NCBI RefSeq assembly: GCF_001274935.1
Contig: NZ_LILC01000002.1
Span: forward strand, 205,924 to 269,923
DNA from: Priestia koreensis
GTDB taxonomy: Bacteria > Bacillota > Bacilli > Bacillales > Bacillaceae_H
Length of the DNA: 64,000 nt
Reading direction: 5' to 3'
Below, one piece after another: positions 1 to 7,312 of this stretch (position 1 is the stretch's first letter; each line of letters starts with the position of its first letter). Position numbers and translations under genes: made by a program. The notes under the pieces are model-generated. The model was not told where the DNA came from, searched no databases, and saw nothing but the letters and a program-made list of their open reading frames with translations.

Positions 1-243
1 GGAGAGAAAATGAACGATAGGCCGAGAAAAATGATCGATAGCCAGGAAAAAATGATCGATAAACCGGGCAACATGACCAATAGAAGTGCTGGGAGTCGCG
101 CAGAATGAGTGAAATGTCGATAGCCGAGTGCAAATGGCCGATAGACCAGAAAAAATGAACGATAGCGAAGAAAAAGTGATCGATAAACCGAGTGAAAGAG
201 ACCGATAGAAGTGCCCCAAGTCGCGTAGCGTGAGCGAAACGCC
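1..243. repeat. 21-bp-period degenerate repeat array
   Basis: Nine short CGATA-type motifs (consensus unit about AAAAATGATCGATAGCCGAG) begin near 15, 36, 57, 78, 118, 139, 160, 181 and 203. The spacing is 21 bp, or 22 once, with one interruption of 40 bp. A higher-order copy is also visible: the block from about 54 to 115 recurs from about 178 to 239, both containing GATAAACCG, then AATAG/GATAG, AGAAGTG and GTCGCG. The array touches the window edge and probably extends left. All frames look non-coding in style and there is no ribosome binding site. Its function is unknown. Confidence 0.8.
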
Positions 244-255
244 ACTAACAGACAG

Positions 256-297
256 AGAAAGCGCGACCTCTTTCCATGAAAGGAGATCGCGCTTTCT
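256..297 (-). terminator. hairpin terminator after CPBP gene
   Basis: An 11-bp stem (AGAAAGCGCGA at 256-266 with TCGCGCTTTCT at 287-297) lies immediately after the stop of the minus-strand CPBP gene. The T-tract is poor on either strand, so termination may be weak. Confidence 0.5.
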
Positions 298-299
298 CA

Positions 300-1019
300 T
301 TAGATAATAAAGCCACTGTACACCATGCCAATGTTAATGACGAGGTGAAAGACGATGGCAGGGTAGAGGCTGTTCGTTTTAATCGTGAGAACGGCATAAA
401 TGACGCCGGCTCCTGAAATAAGGAGGCTGAGGAAAAGTGGAAATCCAATCGAAAGGTGCAGCAATCCGAAGCCAACGCTCGTTAGAACAATCGCATAGAG
501 AAGAGAAGCAGCATGTTGAAGAGCAGACAGCATTACACCTCGCCAGATAACTTCTTCAAATACTGCATTGATTAGTGAAAAGGCAATACAAAACCAGAGA
601 AGAGAGAAAAAAAGAGATCGATCCTGCTGAGCAATAAAGAAGAAGTAAACGATGCAGTTTGAGAGCACGCCGATCAGTAAAAAGAGACGTGTATGGATCT
701 TGTGTCTTCCGATTATAATCGGTTCGTTCCAATTAGGCTTATGACTATACCAGTTCACTGATTTCTTAAATAATCGTTGCTGACAAGCGGGTAGAACAAT
801 CATCCAAAAGAGCATGAGACGTTTAAGAAGAATCGTCATTTCTTTTGAAAGCGCGAGGTTATTCACCCAAACGTTGCAGAGTGTAAAGCATAGAAAACCT
901 AGCAAAAAAGACAGGAAAAGGGATGATAGAAATCGGTTTGCTTTGTTAAATGCTACGATCAACACAAAACTCATAGCGATAGCAAGCGACCACCAAACGT
1001 GTTGATAAGAAATGGACAT
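300..1019 (-). CDS. CPBP family intramembrane metalloprotease
   Basis: Predicted integral membrane protein of 239 residues with about seven hydrophobic segments. The C-terminal half carries the CPBP (CAAX prenyl protease 2/Abi) signature: the glutamate pair motif FEEVIWRG, then a histidine in GLLHLS and a further one in FHLVIN. In this family these residues bind the catalytic metal inside the membrane. Bacterial members act in protein processing or in self-immunity to bacteriocins, but the substrate cannot be told here. I chose the ATG at 1019 because TGGAGG lies 5 bases upstream; an upstream ATG at 1046 adds nine residues without a good SD. It stands alone between the repeat array and a divergent HAD gene. 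Confidence 0.8.
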   Translation of the reverse strand: MSISYQHVWWSLAIAMSFVLIVAFNKANRFLSSLFLSFLLGFLCFTLCNVWVNNLALSKEMTILLKRLMLFWMIVLPACQQRLFKKSVNWYSHKPNWNEPIIIGRHKIHTRLFLLIGVLSNCIVYFFFIAQQDRSLFFSLLWFCIAFSLINAVFEEVIWRGVMLSALQHAASLLYAIVLTSVGFGLLHLSIGFPLFLSLLISGAGVIYAVLTIKTNSLYPAIVFHLVINIGMVYSGFII

Positions 1020-1158
1020 AATGCCTCCAAAAAACAACAGCGCCATTAAAATAGGGATACGGACTCCCCTCCTTTATAAAAATAAACCTTTTATTACCAT
1101 TTTATATAGATTATGAAAAAAAGATAGCTTTATAATAAAAAAGAGGAGAGGAGCTAAC

Positions 1159-1932
1159 ATGACCTATAAAATTGCATTTTTTGATGTAGATGGAACGCTT
1201 ACTAACTATAAAACAGGCCTTATTTCAAATGAAACAAAGCGGGCGATTCGCGAATTAAAAGAGAAGGGAATCGAAGTGGTTGCCGCAACTGGAAGGCCTT
1301 TATCGATGTGCGAGGAATTAAAAAAACTAGGCATTGAAACATTTATTACGGCAAATGGAGGATACGTTGCGCACGGGGAAATCGTGATTCATAAAGTAGC
1401 GATGCGTTCCGAAGTAGTGAAGGAAGTCGTAGCGTATGCGGCGTCCAAACAGCACGGCTTATCCTTTTATACAGAAGGTTTTGCTATGAACGGGGTGCGG
1501 AATGAAACCATTTTGTCTGCGCTGCGTGAAACGCTATCGTTAACTGAGTATCCAACGAATACGTTTACGCAAGAGGAAGAGGTTTATTTGCTTTGTCTGT
1601 TTGCGGACGAAGAAGCAGTGCGAGACTACGAACAGAAATTTTCGCAGCTGACTTTCAGAAGGTGGCATCCTTCTATCGTAAACGTGCTAGACGAGGACGT
1701 ATCGAAGTCACTAGCAATCAAAAAGGTACTACAGCATTTTGGGTTTACACCTTCACAGGCCATCGCATTTGGAGACGGTGACAATGACATTGATATGCTT
1801 CAATTAGCTGGATTCGGTGTAGCGATGGGAAACGGAAGTGAACAGCTTAAAGAGGCAGCCGATTTTGTGACGAAAACGTCAGAGAAGAATGGTGTTTCAT
1901 TCGCGCTGAAGCATCTCCACATTATCTCATAA
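1159..1932 (+). CDS. Cof-type HAD-IIB family hydrolase
   Basis: A 257-residue cytosolic phosphatase of the haloacid dehalogenase superfamily. Motif I is FFDVDGTLT at residues 7-15 (nucleophile Asp9, acid/base Asp11). A motif II-type threonine lies in VAATGRP, and motif IV GDGDNDIDML near residue 205 binds Mg2+. The large C2b cap between motifs II and III, and the length, fit the Cof/YidA/YwpJ group, which dephosphorylates sugar phosphates, FMN or similar small molecules. The exact substrate is not predictable. The ATG is preceded by GAGGAGAGGAG. It is a single-gene unit closed by a strong terminator. Confidence 0.88.
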   Translation: MTYKIAFFDVDGTLTNYKTGLISNETKRAIRELKEKGIEVVAATGRPLSMCEELKKLGIETFITANGGYVAHGEIVIHKVAMRSEVVKEVVAYAASKQHGLSFYTEGFAMNGVRNETILSALRETLSLTEYPTNTFTQEEEVYLLCLFADEEAVRDYEQKFSQLTFRRWHPSIVNVLDEDVSKSLAIKKVLQHFGFTPSQAIAFGDGDNDIDMLQLAGFGVAMGNGSEQLKEAADFVTKTSEKNGVSFALKHLHIIS

Positions 1933-1972
1933 AAAATCCCCCAGTCTGCCACTAGCAGCTTGGGGGATTTTT
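1932..1972 (+). terminator. intrinsic terminator after HAD gene
   Basis: The stem AAAATCCCCCA (1933-1943) pairs with TGGGGGATTTT (1961-1971), giving a strong GC core followed by Ts. It is nearly symmetrical and may also serve the minus-strand yflJ gene. Confidence 0.88.
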
Positions 1973-2077
1973 GTTGAAGCACCAAACGACGACGGAAAAA
2001 GAAGAATCGACTTCCTTCTACAAAAGGAAGAGGGAATAACTTCATTTATCCGACCGTCTATTTGAGGTGATGGCGTC

Positions 2078-2209
2078 TTATTTTTGACGTTCAGCTAATA
2101 GGTTTGCTAAGAAGTGTGATTTGTAGCTTTCCAGACGTTTCTCTTCAAAGCGGCGAACACCTAATTTTTTTAATTCTTGTACGTACCATCCTTTGCTTCC
2201 GATATGCAT
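2078..2209 (-). CDS. yflJ: YflJ-like small protein (DUF2639)
   Basis: A 43-residue protein beginning MHIGSKGWYVQELKKLGVRR and ending in AERQK, found by reading the minus strand. The N-terminal MHIGSKGWYVQELKKLG matches my memory of Bacillus YflJ (DUF2639), a family of unknown function. The SD AAAGGATGG lies about 7 bases before the ATG. Codon use is normal and there is no competing frame. It is highly charged and probably cytosolic. It is transcribed away from niaP, and its promoter must lie in 2210-2393. Confidence 0.8.
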   Translation of the reverse strand: MHIGSKGWYVQELKKLGVRRFEEKRLESYKSHFLANLLAERQK

Positions 2210-2393
2210 ATGATCCATCCTTTCTTGTATTTATCATGCTTTTTTCTCTATCAATAGAAGACGATGTGTCCTCTCTATTGACAACAGGGTGCCATTGTAA
2301 CATCTATAACAAGGGAGACAAAAGGGGGATAGTAAAATTCCTTTTTGCCAATTTATTCTTCGTTTGAATGAGGCTGTAAACAAATAAGGTGTC

Positions 2394-2470
2394 TTTACAT
2401 ATGTAAAAAATATGTTGCCATTTAAAACATCTGACAATTATAATGTAAAGGTAATAAGTTTACACATGTA
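2394..2470 (+). promoter_or_regulatory. niaP promoter with flanking dyad operators
   Basis: The -35 box TTGCCA (2415-2420) and -10 box TATAAT (2439-2444) are 18 bp apart. A perfect 14-bp palindrome, TTTACATATGTAAA (2394-2407), sits just upstream of the -35. A similar imperfect element, TTTACACATGTA, begins at 2459 downstream of the -10. Two related sites bracketing a promoter suggest a dimeric repressor. The niacin-responsive regulator NiaR is the obvious candidate given the gene controlled, but I cannot confirm its motif. Confidence 0.65.
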
Positions 2471-2487
2471 TTGTATGGGGGTTTACA

Positions 2488-3690
2488 ATGGAAAATACAA
2501 CAGTTTCGAAACGAAAGCTTTTAACCATTGCCGGAACAGGATGGATGTTTGATGCGATGGATGTCGGCATTTTGTCCTTTATTATTGTGGCACTTCAAAA
2601 GGATTGGGGACTAACGCCTCAACAGATGGGCTGGATCGGAAGCGTGAATTCAATTGGAATGGCGGTAGGAGCTCTTGTTTTTGGGCTTTTAGCAGATAAA
2701 ATTGGGCGAAAACACGTGTTTATGATCACCATTTTACTTTTTTCAATTGGAAGTGGGCTCTCCGCTTTCACAACAACGCTCTCATTATTTCTCGTTTTAC
2801 GGTTCTTAATTGGGATGGGGCTTGGAGGAGAGCTTCCTGTTGCCTCTACGCTCGTATCTGAAAGTGTAGCTGCTCACGAGCGAGGTCGTATTGTCGTACT
2901 ACTGGAAAGCTTTTGGGCCGGTGGGTGGCTGATTGGAGCACTTATTTCCTTTTTCGTCATTCCATCGTACGGATGGGAAAGTGCGCTATTAATTAGTGCT
3001 GTACCTGCTCTTTATTCACTCGTCTTACGCTTTAAGCTGCCAGATTCACCGCGCTTTGAAAAGGTCAAGGCGGTGAAAAAGGTATCCGTTCTTCAAAACA
3101 TGCGAGCGGTTTTCGCAAAGGGTTACACAAAACGCACGGTTATGCTGTGGATTTTATGGTTTTGCGTCGTATTCTCTTACTACGGCATGTTTTTATGGTT
3201 GCCGAGTGTTATGGTGATGAAAGGATTTAGCATGATAAAAAGCTTTGAGTACGTCGTTATTATGACGCTTGCTCAGCTTCCTGGTTATTTCAGCGCGGCG
3301 TGGCTAATCGAGCGAATGGGTCGAAAATTTGTACTTGTTACGTATCTTCTCGGTACGGCGCTTAGTGCCTACTTCTTCGGTACCGCAGAGTCGTTAACGC
3401 TCTTAATTGTGTGTGGAGCGCTGCTTTCTTTCTTCAATCTCGGGGCTTGGGGCGCGTTATATGCGTATACACCAGAGCAATATCCAACTGAAATTCGAAG
3501 CACTGGTGCTGGAATGGCCGCTTCGTTTGGGCGAATTGGAGGAGTTTTAGGTCCCTTACTTATTGGTTCTCTTGTCACAAAGGGAGTGGCAATTCCCACG
3601 ATCTTTATGATTTTCTGTATCGCGATTGTTGTTGGTGTTCTTTCTGTTATTTTTTTAGGAGAAGAAACGAAACAGCGTCAGCTTGCGTAA
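2488..3690 (+). CDS. niaP: niacin/nicotinate MFS transporter NiaP
   Basis: A 400-residue, 12-helix major facilitator protein. It closely resembles B. subtilis NiaP (YceI) along its whole length, as far as I recall that sequence: FDAMDVGILSFII in helix 1, GLLADKIGRK in the loop 2-3 signature, GMGLGGELPVASTLVSE in helix 4, SYYGMFLWLPSVM and AYTPEQYPT later. NiaP imports nicotinic acid (possibly nicotinamide) for NAD salvage. The ATG lies 8 bases after GGGGG. It is monocistronic, with its own promoter, candidate operators and terminator. Confidence 0.9.
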   Translation: MENTTVSKRKLLTIAGTGWMFDAMDVGILSFIIVALQKDWGLTPQQMGWIGSVNSIGMAVGALVFGLLADKIGRKHVFMITILLFSIGSGLSAFTTTLSLFLVLRFLIGMGLGGELPVASTLVSESVAAHERGRIVVLLESFWAGGWLIGALISFFVIPSYGWESALLISAVPALYSLVLRFKLPDSPRFEKVKAVKKVSVLQNMRAVFAKGYTKRTVMLWILWFCVVFSYYGMFLWLPSVMVMKGFSMIKSFEYVVIMTLAQLPGYFSAAWLIERMGRKFVLVTYLLGTALSAYFFGTAESLTLLIVCGALLSFFNLGAWGALYAYTPEQYPTEIRSTGAGMAASFGRIGGVLGPLLIGSLVTKGVAIPTIFMIFCIAIVVGVLSVIFLGEETKQRQLA

Positions 3691-3718
3691 GCGAACACAC
3701 TCGTGTTCGCTTTTCTTT
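3691..3718 (+). terminator. niaP terminator
   Basis: GCGAACAC/GTGTTCGC stem (3691-3710) with TTTTCTTT directly after the stop codon. Confidence 0.9.
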
Positions 3719-3819
3719 ATGGAGTAAAAGGTGTAGGAATGAAACAAAGAGGGTATTACTAACCGAACATATTCTCAGAAACAAATTTCATCATGAATGA
3801 TACACAGGAGTGACGAGAA

Positions 3820-4692
3820 GTGAAGGTATGGTTAGGAATTTTACTCGCCGTTATTGTAATCGTTGTATTAATTTTCTTTATTGGCGAAAAGAAAAACGCA
3901 AAAGAAGCAGCGAAAAAAGATCGAAAACCTATTGTATTCGTCCATGGATTTCGCGGTCAGGCACGATCGATGGATACGATGATTGAACGATTTGAACAGA
4001 AGAAGTGGGGAAGACGAGAAGGGACATGTCGAGTTGATGCACACGGAAACGTGACGTGTGAGAAGCCTATCACTCTAACTGGTAACGGTGCACCGATGAT
4101 CCAGGTGATTTTTGAGAACAATACAGCAAGTATCAAAGATCAAGGTCTATGGATGAAAGAAGTGCTGAAAAAAGTAAAAGCCACGTACGGGAATGATCAC
4201 GTGAACGTGATCGCTCATAGTATGGGTGGATTAGCGATGATGAACTATTTAATGAACTACGAAGGTGAGAAAGGGACACCAAAAGTTGATCGTATGGTCA
4301 CAATGGGATCGCCGATGAAGGGCATTGAGATGAGCCGTTTAATTGAGCAATACCCAAAAGCAGCTGAGAAGAAATATTCAGAAGCGGCCGTTGATCTTCA
4401 GACAGGTTCACCTGCACTTGAACATATGTACAAAGATCCCTCAGTATTCAACAAGATCTCGACGAAAATGTTAGCCATTGCAGGAAACGTGGTCGATGAG
4501 AAGCCAAAAGAACCGGGTTCACCTCTTAACGATCATCTAGGTGATGGAACGGTTTCTGTTGCGAGCGCGTGGTACTTGAAGAAATATATCCCGAATTTAG
4601 AGCTCAAATGGTTTGCGGTTAATCATTTTAATCTTCATGAAAGTCCAGCTGTTGATGCCGCCGCTTACCAATTTCTAACGGATAAAAAATAA
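3820..4692 (+). CDS. membrane-anchored alpha/beta hydrolase (DUF915 type)
   Basis: A 290-residue protein with one N-terminal membrane helix (about residues 3-22) followed by a charged linker and an extracytoplasmic alpha/beta hydrolase domain. IVFVHGFRGQ forms the oxyanion-hole strand-turn, and NVIAHSMGGLAM carries the nucleophile serine of the G/A-x-S-x-G elbow. The late DGTVS and NHFNLHE supply the likely acid and histidine. This pattern fits the DUF915/lipase-like family of Firmicutes; its natural ester is unknown. The start is GTG with CAGGAG 9 bases upstream. A terminator follows, so the unit is monocistronic. Confidence 0.82.
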   Translation: MKVWLGILLAVIVIVVLIFFIGEKKNAKEAAKKDRKPIVFVHGFRGQARSMDTMIERFEQKKWGRREGTCRVDAHGNVTCEKPITLTGNGAPMIQVIFENNTASIKDQGLWMKEVLKKVKATYGNDHVNVIAHSMGGLAMMNYLMNYEGEKGTPKVDRMVTMGSPMKGIEMSRLIEQYPKAAEKKYSEAAVDLQTGSPALEHMYKDPSVFNKISTKMLAIAGNVVDEKPKEPGSPLNDHLGDGTVSVASAWYLKKYIPNLELKWFAVNHFNLHESPAVDAAAYQFLTDKK

Positions 4693-4718
4693 CGTTGCCA
4701 CACGGCAACGTTATTTTT
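4691..4718 (+). terminator. hydrolase gene terminator
   Basis: AACGTTGCC/GGCAACGTT stem (4691-4712) overlapping the stop codon, then ATTTTT. Confidence 0.88.
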
Positions 4719-4763
4719 GTGGTGTTATAATAGATCATATTCCGAACAAAAGGAGAGAGGTCT

Positions 4764-5363
4764 ATGCTATATCTAGTAAGGCACGGGGAAACAGATTGGA
4801 ACAAGCAAAAGTTATTACAAGGGCACACAAATATACCGTTAAATGAACAAGGAAAGCGCCAAGCGAAACAGCTCGCGGAGAAATTCAAGGATATTGAAGT
4901 TGACCGAATTTACGCAAGTGATTTGGAGCGCGCACTTGAAACGGCTCGTACAGTTGGAGAGAAAAAAGGGATTACAGACGTTCAGACATTTGAACGTCTT
5001 CGTGAGCGCTGCTTTGGTGAAATGGAAGGAATCCAGGTAGTAAAACTAGATGAGCTGCTCCCAAACTGCTGGACGAACTGGGGCGAGGAGTCTGTGCATG
5101 GCATTGAACCACTAGAGGAGATGCAAAGCCGCATGGCGGAACAGCTCAAGGAAATCATGGAAGAAGCAAAAGAAGAGGATGTGTTAGTCGTAAGCCACGG
5201 AGCAGCGATTAATAGCTTTATTCACTTTGTCACAAAAGGTGAAAGCGGCACGGGGATATTGCGGTTAAAAAATACGGCGGTTACAAGCTTTACGTATAAA
5301 GAGGGAGAGTGGGAAATGGTTACGTGCAACGACGATTCTCACTTGGAAATTCCAGTTTCGTAA
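4764..5363 (+). CDS. histidine phosphatase family protein
   Basis: A 199-residue phosphoglycerate-mutase-like phosphatase. LVRHGETDWN at residues 4-13 holds the phospho-accepting histidine and first arginine. ASDLERALETA is the second arginine region, and VVSHGAAIN carries the second catalytic histidine. Members act on phosphosugars, cobalamin precursors or signalling phosphates. With no metabolic neighbours the substrate cannot be assigned. The ATG is preceded by GGAGAGAGG. No clear terminator follows; the next plus-strand element is the SAM riboswitch promoter. Confidence 0.85.
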   Translation: MLYLVRHGETDWNKQKLLQGHTNIPLNEQGKRQAKQLAEKFKDIEVDRIYASDLERALETARTVGEKKGITDVQTFERLRERCFGEMEGIQVVKLDELLPNCWTNWGEESVHGIEPLEEMQSRMAEQLKEIMEEAKEEDVLVVSHGAAINSFIHFVTKGESGTGILRLKNTAVTSFTYKEGEWEMVTCNDDSHLEIPVS

Positions 5364-5451
5364 AAAAGTTTCTATTTTTATGAACGCCTATAGTCATAAG
5401 GATGGTACCGATTTCATATTATCAGAATAAAACAAGTTGTTTGAAAGGCTG

Positions 5452-5480
5452 TTGACAACACTGTAACAAAGGTGTAAATT
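5452..5480 (+). promoter_or_regulatory. promoter of the SAM riboswitch RNA
   Basis: The consensus -35 box TTGACA (5452-5457) and -10 box TAAATT (5475-5480) have an exact 17-bp spacer. Transcription should begin near 5487, about 30 bases before the aptamer. Confidence 0.75.
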
Positions 5481-5515
5481 AATAAATATCTTAACAAACA
5501 ACAAATTTCGACAAA

Positions 5516-5698
5516 CTTCTTATCCAGAGAGACTGAGGGAACTGGTCCTATGACGTCTCGGCAACGGACTCCAATGAGCACCGTGCCACTTCCAACAAGC
5601 GTTTGCGCTTGATAGATGAGAAGAGGTAGCATCCCACTATTTTGTGATCCCAACCTCTTCTTGCGATCTATTAGCCATCGCAAGTGGGGGTTTTTTAT
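5516..5698 (+). ncRNA. SAM-I (S-box) riboswitch without downstream gene
   Basis: The S-box aptamer runs 5516-5623. P1 is CTTCTTATC (5516-5524) paired with GATGAGAAG (5615-5623). The conserved core AGAGAGACTGAGGGAACTGG, GGCAACGG and the CACCGTGCCACTTCC segment are intact, and an AAGCG/CGCTT hairpin forms P4. The expression platform is complete: GAGAAGAGGT at the 3' side of P1 can pair with ACCTCTTCT as an antiterminator, competing with a terminator of CCTC..TTGCGAT/ATCGCAA..GGGG and six Ts ending near 5698. This family normally switches methionine and cysteine genes off when SAM is high. Here no open frame follows: only a five-codon frame at 5699-5716 without an SD, then another terminator. 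Confidence 0.93.
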
Positions 5699-5744
5699 AT
5701 GAAAATGGAGAAATAATTTTGACATAAATGAACCATAAATCACC

Positions 5745-5784
5745 AAAAGCACCTCATTCCACTCGATGGATGAGGTGCTTTTTA
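5745..5784. terminator. bidirectional terminator between SAM RNA and hemAT
   Basis: A 13-bp perfect stem, AAAAGCACCTCAT (5745-5757) with ATGAGGTGCTTTT, has A and T tracts on both sides. It ends convergent transcripts from the riboswitch promoter and from hemAT. Confidence 0.88.
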
Positions 5785-5833
5785 GTATAAATTTCTAGCG
5801 CCTTGGCTTGCAGGAAATGTTCCTTGCTTACGA

Positions 5834-7132
5834 TTAGTCTGTACTTCTGTTCAACTGCTCTGCGAGTGTTAATAAATTATTTGTTGTCGCCGCTACTTCT
5901 TCGATGGATGTGACGATCGTATCAAGGTCACGACGATTTGCTTCAAACATCGTCATGTAGTTCTCGGTTTCAAAGCTTGTCGCATCTAGCCCCGCCTTTA
6001 CTTCATCAACGACACTAAAGGTTTGCTTTGTTGTGCCGATCATGGTGTTAAGTTTTGTTACAATTTCTTCCATGCTAGAGGACGTTGCGCCAACGAGTTC
6101 GTTAATCATATTGTTCGTTTCCTTCGTTTGTTCGGCAAGCTTTCGTACCTCATCTGCAACAACTGAGAACCCACGTCCGTGCTCGCCTGCTCTTGCGGCT
6201 TCAATAGAAGCATTTAGTGCGAGAAGATTCGTTTGATTGGCAATCGTTTCGATATCTTTGGACATGTCCATAACCTTCGATAAAATGGTTGCGAGATCAT
6301 TCACTTGTTTGGAGAGGCTTGTCACATCTCCTTGTAAATTCGTCATTTTTGAACCGGCACTGATGATTTTTTCTAAGCTGTGCTTTGTTAAGTGGTGAAG
6401 ATTTTGGCTACTTTTCATCGTGATTTCTAAATCTTTCATGACTTTATGCGCCCGTTCATTGGTATGTAGAGTTGAATGCTCGGTTTGCTGAGCGGATGCA
6501 GCTAAACGCTCGCTAACTTCCTGAAGCTCACGCTGAACCGCACTTTGTTCTTCATAGAGCTGTTCAATACGTTGAATACGGGATGCTAAGTATTCCTTTG
6601 ATACGAGCTGTGCGTCAAAATTAGTAAGTCCTGTAATGGCTAGTAAGTAACGTGTGAGCTTTTCCGGCTCCTGGTGGTATGTTTGAACGAGAACTGGAAT
6701 AAGATGCGTGTATACGAGCTGATAGGTCGCTAAAAACCAGTCAATCGGCAAGGTTGTGCCGTTATGAGTTTGACCAATTCGCTGTCTCGAACGAATGTAT
6801 TCGTCATTAATAGTTCCTTGAAATAAGGTATCAAAATATTGAATAAAAACAGCCATGAGGCGTTCTTTAGATGAATGATCTTCTGCAATTTTTTTCATGC
6901 GTGGATATTGATACAATGTCTCAAGCATTGCCTCAACAACCTCTTTCGCCTTTGACATAATGATTGGGTGCAGTTCCCGAAGTGCTTCGATATGAGATTG
7001 ATCTAATTTCATAAAACGCAACAGACCTTCAAGAGCGGGATTTTCTAGTGCAATCGGTTGAGCAATCTTTTCTTGTTGTACGTAAATGGGAGCAGACGCT
7101 TTCCGTTTTTTAAAAGGTGAGCCTAACTTCAT
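5834..7132 (-). CDS. hemAT: heme-based aerotaxis transducer HemAT
   Basis: A soluble 432-residue oxygen sensor, the same length as I recall for B. subtilis HemAT. Residues about 25-190 form a globin-coupled sensor (protoglobin) domain, with the proximal heme histidine probably in [13 protein letters not shown] linker with coiled-coil character follows, then the methyl-accepting signalling domain whose hairpin tip reads [17 protein letters not shown] and [15 protein letters not shown]. There is no membrane helix or HAMP domain, as expected for HemAT. It should bind O2 at the heme and control CheA at the chemoreceptor array. It is monocistronic with an AGAAGG-type SD. The neighbours do not relate to chemotaxis. 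Confidence 0.92.
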   Translation of the reverse strand: MKLGSPFKKRKASAPIYVQQEKIAQPIALENPALEGLLRFMKLDQSHIEALRELHPIIMSKAKEVVEAMLETLYQYPRMKKIAEDHSSKERLMAVFIQYFDTLFQGTINDEYIRSRQRIGQTHNGTTLPIDWFLATYQLVYTHLIPVLVQTYHQEPEKLTRYLLAITGLTNFDAQLVSKEYLASRIQRIEQLYEEQSAVQRELQEVSERLAASAQQTEHSTLHTNERAHKVMKDLEITMKSSQNLHHLTKHSLEKIISAGSKMTNLQGDVTSLSKQVNDLATILSKVMDMSKDIETIANQTNLLALNASIEAARAGEHGRGFSVVADEVRKLAEQTKETNNMINELVGATSSSMEEIVTKLNTMIGTTKQTFSVVDEVKAGLDATSFETENYMTMFEANRRDLDTIVTSIEEVAATTNNLLTLAEQLNRSTD

Positions 7133-7312
7133 ATTTTTTCCACTACCTTCTTTATTTAGTTTAATTTTCCTGCTATTCTAATTGTAATATAATTGATTAC
7201 TCCTTTTGGAGCAATCGTAAATACTTTTTAAGTTGTTTATTGACTTATTATGTAAAATAAATAGGTCTTTTGGTGTTGTTTCGGGTTTGTGGACATTGGG
7301 AGGAAAAGGGAA

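Noticed and set aside
1..243. CRISPR array
   Set aside because: Units of 21 bp have no unique spacers between conserved repeats and no cas genes lie nearby.
2104..2437. Two overlapping frames on opposite strands before niaP
   Set aside because: They overlap yflJ and the niaP promoter, have biased hydrophobic or odd composition and lack an SD.
5414..5752. Minus-strand reading frame of 112 codons
   Set aside because: It lies antisense over the SAM riboswitch and its terminator; the peptide is random-looking and there is no SD.
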